In this document: piece after piece, positions 60,820-64,000 of the stretch
Layout: the number at the start of each line of letters is the position of its first letter
Numbering within the stretch: the stretch's first letter is position 1
Assembly: GCA_031551515.1 (NCBI GenBank)
Contig: JAVBNL010000040.1
Location: forward strand, 62,001-126,000
Source: FLUQ01 sp031551515
GTDB lineage: Bacteria > Desulfobacterota > Desulfovibrionia > Desulfovibrionales > Desulfovibrionaceae
Length of the DNA stretch: 64,000 nt
Direction of reading: 5' to 3'
The notes under the pieces: model-generated
What the model saw: only the letters and a program-made list of their open reading frames with translations
Told to the model about the DNA's origin: nothing
Database searches by the model: none
Made by a program: the position numbers and the translations under genes

Positions 60820-61862
60820 GCTTCTTCCTCCGACCGCACCGTGGCAGCGGCGTCCGCAAAAAACTCCGTCAGCAACGCATCCAGCCCCGGCCAGCTTTCA
60901 CACTCTACCATGGCCCGGCGCAAAGCGCGCGCCCCCGCGCAATGTTTGACATAGCGCGGCACGAACGTGCGCATTTTCAAAAGCCCCGCCTCCACGCCGT
61001 TGCGGTTATGGCGCACGGAGTAAAAATTCCGGATCAGCTCCATGTGCCGCCGCACCGTCGCTTCCAGCTCTCGCGCCGAAGACGGCTGCGGCGCATCGCC
61101 CCGCAAAAGGGCCGCAAGTTCGCGGAATATGGCCGGGTTGCGCATGGCGCCCCGGGCAAACATCACCCCGGCGGCGCCCGTTTCGCGCAGCACGCGCGCG
61201 GCGTCTTCCGCGCTGAACAAATCGCCGCTTGCCAAAACAGGGATGGAAACCGCCTTTACCAAGGCGGCGACGGCGCTGTGGTCCGCGCTGCCCGCAAACG
61301 CCTGTTTCGCATACCGCGGGTGCAGCGTCAGCCAACCCGCGCCGGCCTCTTCCAATTGCCTGGCCAGGGGAATGTACACCTCTTCACCCGCGCACCAGCC
61401 CAGACGCAGCTTGAACCCCACCCGGCCCGGCCCGGCGGCGCGCAGCATGGCCCGCGCCGCTTCCACCGCGTTGCCGAGGTCGCGCAGCATGGCGGACCCC
61501 GCGCCGCTTTTGCCCACTTTGGGCACAGAGCAGCCCATATTCAGGTCAAACCAGGTGTAACCGCGTGACAGCAGTATACGCACGGCCTTTTCCAAAAATT
61601 CCGGCTCGGCTCCGAACAGTTGCACCACAAGGGGCGCGTCTTCGGGAACCGTGCGCAAAAGCTCCTCCGTCGCGCCGCTTCTGCGGCCCTGCCCTAACAC
61701 CAGACCCTTGGCGCTGATCATTTCGGTGCAGGCGACACTTGCCCCCAACTCACGGCAAAGCAACCGGAAAGGCAGGTCCGAAAAGCCAGCCAACGGCGCC
61801 AGCCAGGGCTCGTCCGGCCCGAAGGGCAAGGTGGAAACGGTGGAAAATTCGGCATCACGCAT
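60816..61862 (-). CDS. tRNA-dihydrouridine synthase
   Basis: A 348-residue FMN enzyme that reduces uridine to dihydrouridine in the tRNA D-loop. LAPLAGFSDLPFRLLCRELG (start of the barrel), TEMISAKGLVLG, the active-site DLNMGCSVPKVGKSGAGSAM with catalytic Cys, KLRLGW, LTLHPR and VLASGDLFSAEDAARVL followed by VMFARGAMRNPAIF match Dus proteins; the pattern is nearest to DusB. ATG at 61862 is the likeliest start; the ribosome site is weak and an upstream TTG at 61931 is the alternative. Confidence 0.88.
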   Translation of the reverse strand: MRDAEFSTVSTLPFGPDEPWLAPLAGFSDLPFRLLCRELGASVACTEMISAKGLVLGQGRRSGATEELLRTVPEDAPLVVQLFGAEPEFLEKAVRILLSRGYTWFDLNMGCSVPKVGKSGAGSAMLRDLGNAVEAARAMLRAAGPGRVGFKLRLGWCAGEEVYIPLARQLEEAGAGWLTLHPRYAKQAFAGSADHSAVAALVKAVSIPVLASGDLFSAEDAARVLRETGAAGVMFARGAMRNPAIFRELAALLRGDAPQPSSARELEATVRRHMELIRNFYSVRHNRNGVEAGLLKMRTFVPRYVKHCAGARALRRAMVECESWPGLDALLTEFFADAAATVRSEEEA

Positions 61863-62069
61863 ACGCGGGGCAGCATGCACCGAATCGCCGTCACTGACAA
61901 GATGGCAGCTGTTCCTGTCGCCCCAAAGCAAACTCTTGCCGGGCGGCGGCCAACGGCGTATTTTCGTAATATCCTACCGGGTATCTCTGCAATCTAGGCA
62001 AATTATCTATTTTAAGATACGTTGTCTTGCCGTGAGTTTTTTCCATTCACCTTCAGCCGGGAGCAGATC

Positions 62070-63140
62070 ATGAAAAAACTGTCCGTACTCGTTCTTGCCT
62101 TGTGCTTGGCCCTGAGTTTCGCCGCCGGCGCCGGGGCCGCCGAGCAGGCGGCTCCGAAACTGCCCAAAGTGACCATTCTGGCCACCGGCGGCACCATTGC
62201 CGGGTCTGCCGCCTCTTCCACCCAGCTGACCGACTACAAAGCGGGCGCCTTGACGGCGGAACAACTTATCAGCGCCGTTCCCAGCCTGAAAGACGTGGCT
62301 CAACTGAGCGCCGAACAGATTTCCAGCATCGCCAGCGGCAACATCACGTTTGAAATCTGGCTGAAGGTGGCCAAACGCATCAACGAGTTGCTGGCCGGCG
62401 ACACCGACGGCATCGTGATCACTCACGGCACGGACACCATGGAAGAGACGGCCTACTTCCTGAACCTGGTGGTCAAAAGCAAAAAGCCCGTGATTCTGGT
62501 CGGCGCCATGCGCCCGGCCACCGCCATCAGCGCGGACGGCCCCCTGAACCTGCTGCAGGCCGTTGCCGCCGCGGGCAGCAAAGAAGCCATGGGCAGGGGC
62601 GTTCTGGTCATTTTGAACGGCGAGATCAACGCCGCGCGTGAAGTGACCAAAACCAACACCACGCAGCCTGAAACCTTCCGCTCCAACGACCTGGGTTTTC
62701 TTGGGTACATGATGGGCATGAAGCCCGTGTTCTATCGCCAGACCGCCCGCAAGCACACCGCGGATTCCGAATTCGACGTCAGCAAGCTGACCGCGCTGCC
62801 CAAAGTGGAAATCATCTACAACTACGTCAACCCCAGCCTGGACGCCCTGAACGGCATCGTGGCCGGCAAGCCCGCAGGCATAGTTTCCGCCGGAACCGGC
62901 AACGGCAGCCTGTATGACGGCTACCGCGAAGTGCTGACCAAAGCTTCCAAAGACGGCATCGCCGTTGTGCGCGCTTCGCGCACGGGCACAGGCTTCGTCA
63001 CCCGCGAAGGCAAAGACGAAACTTCCGGTTTTGCCGTCTCCGACAACCTCAACCCGCAAAAAGCCCGCATCCTGCTGATGCTGGCTCTGACCAAGACCAA
63101 AGACATCAAAGAAATTCAGCGCATCTTTGATACGTACTAA
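62070..63140 (+). CDS. ansB: Periplasmic L-asparaginase (type II)
   Basis: A 356-residue enzyme with a signal peptide (1-23, AGAGAAE). It hydrolyses asparagine (and often glutamine) to aspartate and ammonia in the periplasm. ILATGGTIAGSA holds the first catalytic Thr, VITHGTDTMEETAYFL the second with Asp-Lys partners downstream (AMRPATAISADGPLNLL). The C-terminal domain has GIVSAGTGNGSLYD. Aspartate produced could feed DctA/DcuB uptake and fumarate respiration; this link is inference. GGGAG precedes the ATG; a strong terminator follows. Confidence 0.95.
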   Translation: MKKLSVLVLALCLALSFAAGAGAAEQAAPKLPKVTILATGGTIAGSAASSTQLTDYKAGALTAEQLISAVPSLKDVAQLSAEQISSIASGNITFEIWLKVAKRINELLAGDTDGIVITHGTDTMEETAYFLNLVVKSKKPVILVGAMRPATAISADGPLNLLQAVAAAGSKEAMGRGVLVILNGEINAAREVTKTNTTQPETFRSNDLGFLGYMMGMKPVFYRQTARKHTADSEFDVSKLTALPKVEIIYNYVNPSLDALNGIVAGKPAGIVSAGTGNGSLYDGYREVLTKASKDGIAVVRASRTGTGFVTREGKDETSGFAVSDNLNPQKARILLMLALTKTKDIKEIQRIFDTY

Positions 63141-63160
63141 ACGCGCCAAGCTTGAGATGA

Positions 63161-63187
63161 AACCGCCCCTTCACGGGGCGGTTTTTT
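63161..63187 (+). terminator. Terminator of ansB
   Basis: AACCGCCCC / GGGGCGGTT around TTCAC, followed by TTTT. The convergent UspA gene ends seven bases beyond. Confidence 0.92.
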
Positions 63188-63193
63188 CATATC

Positions 63194-63661
63194 TTACGCG
63201 CCGCTTATCTCATAGGGCGGCCGTATGGTCAGCACCGGCACGGGAGAAGACTTGACCACCTTGGTGGCCACGGAGCCGAAGAACAGACGATCAAGCCCCT
63301 TGTGTCCCCTGGTGCCCATGATGACCATGTCAGCGCCGATCTCTTCGGCCTGGGCAAGTATCTGCCCCGCCGGATCGCCAATGACCACGACGCCTTTTAC
63401 CGTCAGCCCCTGAAAGTTCTTTTCTATGAACTCTTTCATGCGGTTATCGGCGCTCGCCCAAAAGTCGTCTTCCATGGTTCTCAGTTGGGAGGGGGGTATG
63501 TCAAAATCCGAGCCGGCCCCGCCTGGAGGAATCGGGGCCACGGCGTGGAGCACAAAGAGCTCGGCGCCGAACGCCAAAGCCGCCGCCCTGGCGTATTCCG
63601 CCACCAACGGGCTGTATTCGAAGAAATCAATCGCGCAGAGAATCTTTTTCACGGGTCGCAT
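63194..63661 (-). CDS. Universal stress protein (UspA family)
   Basis: A 155-residue single-domain Usp protein. KKILCAIDFFEYSPLVAEYA starts the fold, ELFVLHAVAP is strand 2, and the ATP-binding motif G-x2-G-x9-G-S is complete in GTRGHKGLDRLFFGSVA, followed by SSPVPVLTIRP. AAGGAGG lies before the ATG. The role in stress or starvation is by family. A tandem paralogue follows upstream on the same strand, 31 bases away. Confidence 0.93.
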   Translation of the reverse strand: MRPVKKILCAIDFFEYSPLVAEYARAAALAFGAELFVLHAVAPIPPGGAGSDFDIPPSQLRTMEDDFWASADNRMKEFIEKNFQGLTVKGVVVIGDPAGQILAQAEEIGADMVIMGTRGHKGLDRLFFGSVATKVVKSSPVPVLTIRPPYEISGA

Positions 63662-63692
63662 AAGAACCTCCTTATTCCGCTGGCGGGTCCAC

Positions 63693-64000
63693 TCATTCCA
63701 GCGGGCGCAAGGTCAGCACCGGCACCGGCGACGACTTCACAACCTCTTCCGCCACAGAACCGAAGATCAGACGTGGCAACCCCTTGCGGCCCATCGTGCC
63801 CATGACGATCATGTCCGCGCCGCCTTCTTTGACCTGAGACAGAATTTGCTCCGCCGGATCGCCAAGCACGATCCGGGCCTCGGCCTGCAGGTCGCCGAAG
63901 TTTTGCTTCACAAAATCGCTCATGCTGTCTTCGGCGATCCCTTTGGCGTCCACGTCAATTACGTGGGTAACGGGTATCGACGACACAACGTGCACAACCA
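63693..64000 (-). CDS. Universal stress protein (UspA family), partial
   Basis: The C-terminal ~100 residues of a second Usp protein; the 5' end lies beyond the window edge (the frame stays open to 64000). GDPAEQILSQVKEGGADMIV and the ATP motif GTMGRKGLPRLIFGSVAEEV are present, then SSPVPVLTLRPLE. It is highly similar to the adjacent UspA, so the pair arose by tandem duplication. Confidence 0.92.
   Translation of the reverse strand, partial: VVHVVSSIPVTHVIDVDAKGIAEDSMSDFVKQNFGDLQAEARIVLGDPAEQILSQVKEGGADMIVMGTMGRKGLPRLIFGSVAEEVVKSSPVPVLTLRPLE

Overview
The window is about 64 kb of GC-rich, tightly packed chromosome from what looks like an anaerobic Desulfovibrionaceae-type bacterium (Desulfovibrio, Bilophila or a relative). 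This assignment is inference from content: a DcuB fumarate/succinate antiporter, a TAXI-type TRAP transporter, a membrane ferredoxin of the NapH type, a split UxaA/SuyAB-type lyase, ferredoxin-nitroreductases, a heme-binding sensor kinase and the layout of the cell-wall cluster. No 16S rRNA or unambiguous species marker is present.

Left part (1-16.5 kb). The end of pta is followed by dctA, flanked by two inverted copies of a ~60-bp palindromic element, then a cyclase-family hydrolase. Next comes a plus-strand run: SDR-type oxidoreductase, LapG-like periplasmic cysteine protease, two tandem paralogous secreted proteins of unknown function, and an OprD-type porin. ackA lies about 10 kb from pta. 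Then follow dcuB, an AMP-forming acyl-CoA ligase, a small secreted protein and a RES/Xre toxin-antitoxin pair with a 9-bp inverted repeat straddling its promoter.

Accessory catabolic locus (16.5-23.8 kb). A PrpR-type sigma-54 activator is divergent from a four-gene operon: class III CoA-transferase, HMG-CoA-lyase-family enzyme, TAXI solute-binding protein and fused TRAP permease. A near-consensus -24/-12 promoter lies between them. Together these suggest uptake, CoA activation and retro-Claisen cleavage of a branched hydroxy-dicarboxylate.

lysA and signalling (23.8-31.3 kb). lysA is divergent from an operon of hybrid histidine kinase with a periplasmic CxxCH site, two receivers and an Hpt domain, then an HD-GYP response regulator, a SlyD-like FKBP and a membrane 4Fe-4S protein. 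This looks like a redox-responsive c-di-GMP circuit.

Cell division and wall cluster (31.6-49.1 kb, minus strand). The order is mraZ-rsmH-ftsL-ftsI-murE-murF-mraY-murD-ftsW-murG-murC-murB-ftsQ-ftsA-ftsZ, with many start/stop overlaps and three 10-bp direct repeats upstream of mraZ that look like MraZ boxes. ftsI encodes a C-terminal PASTA domain. FtsZ carries two C-terminal-peptide-like motifs. ddl is absent from the cluster.

Right part (49.2-64 kb). pyk, an HD-GYP-like protein without the canonical His of the HD dyad, a two-subunit UxaA/SuyAB-type lyase with two nitroreductases, tRNA-Thr(CGU), a CDF metal transporter with a long C-terminal region, ridA, a second HD-GYP response regulator, a DHH phosphoesterase, a small ORF, ispH, a tRNA-dihydrouridine synthase, a secreted L-asparaginase and two tandem UspA proteins, the last cut by the window end.
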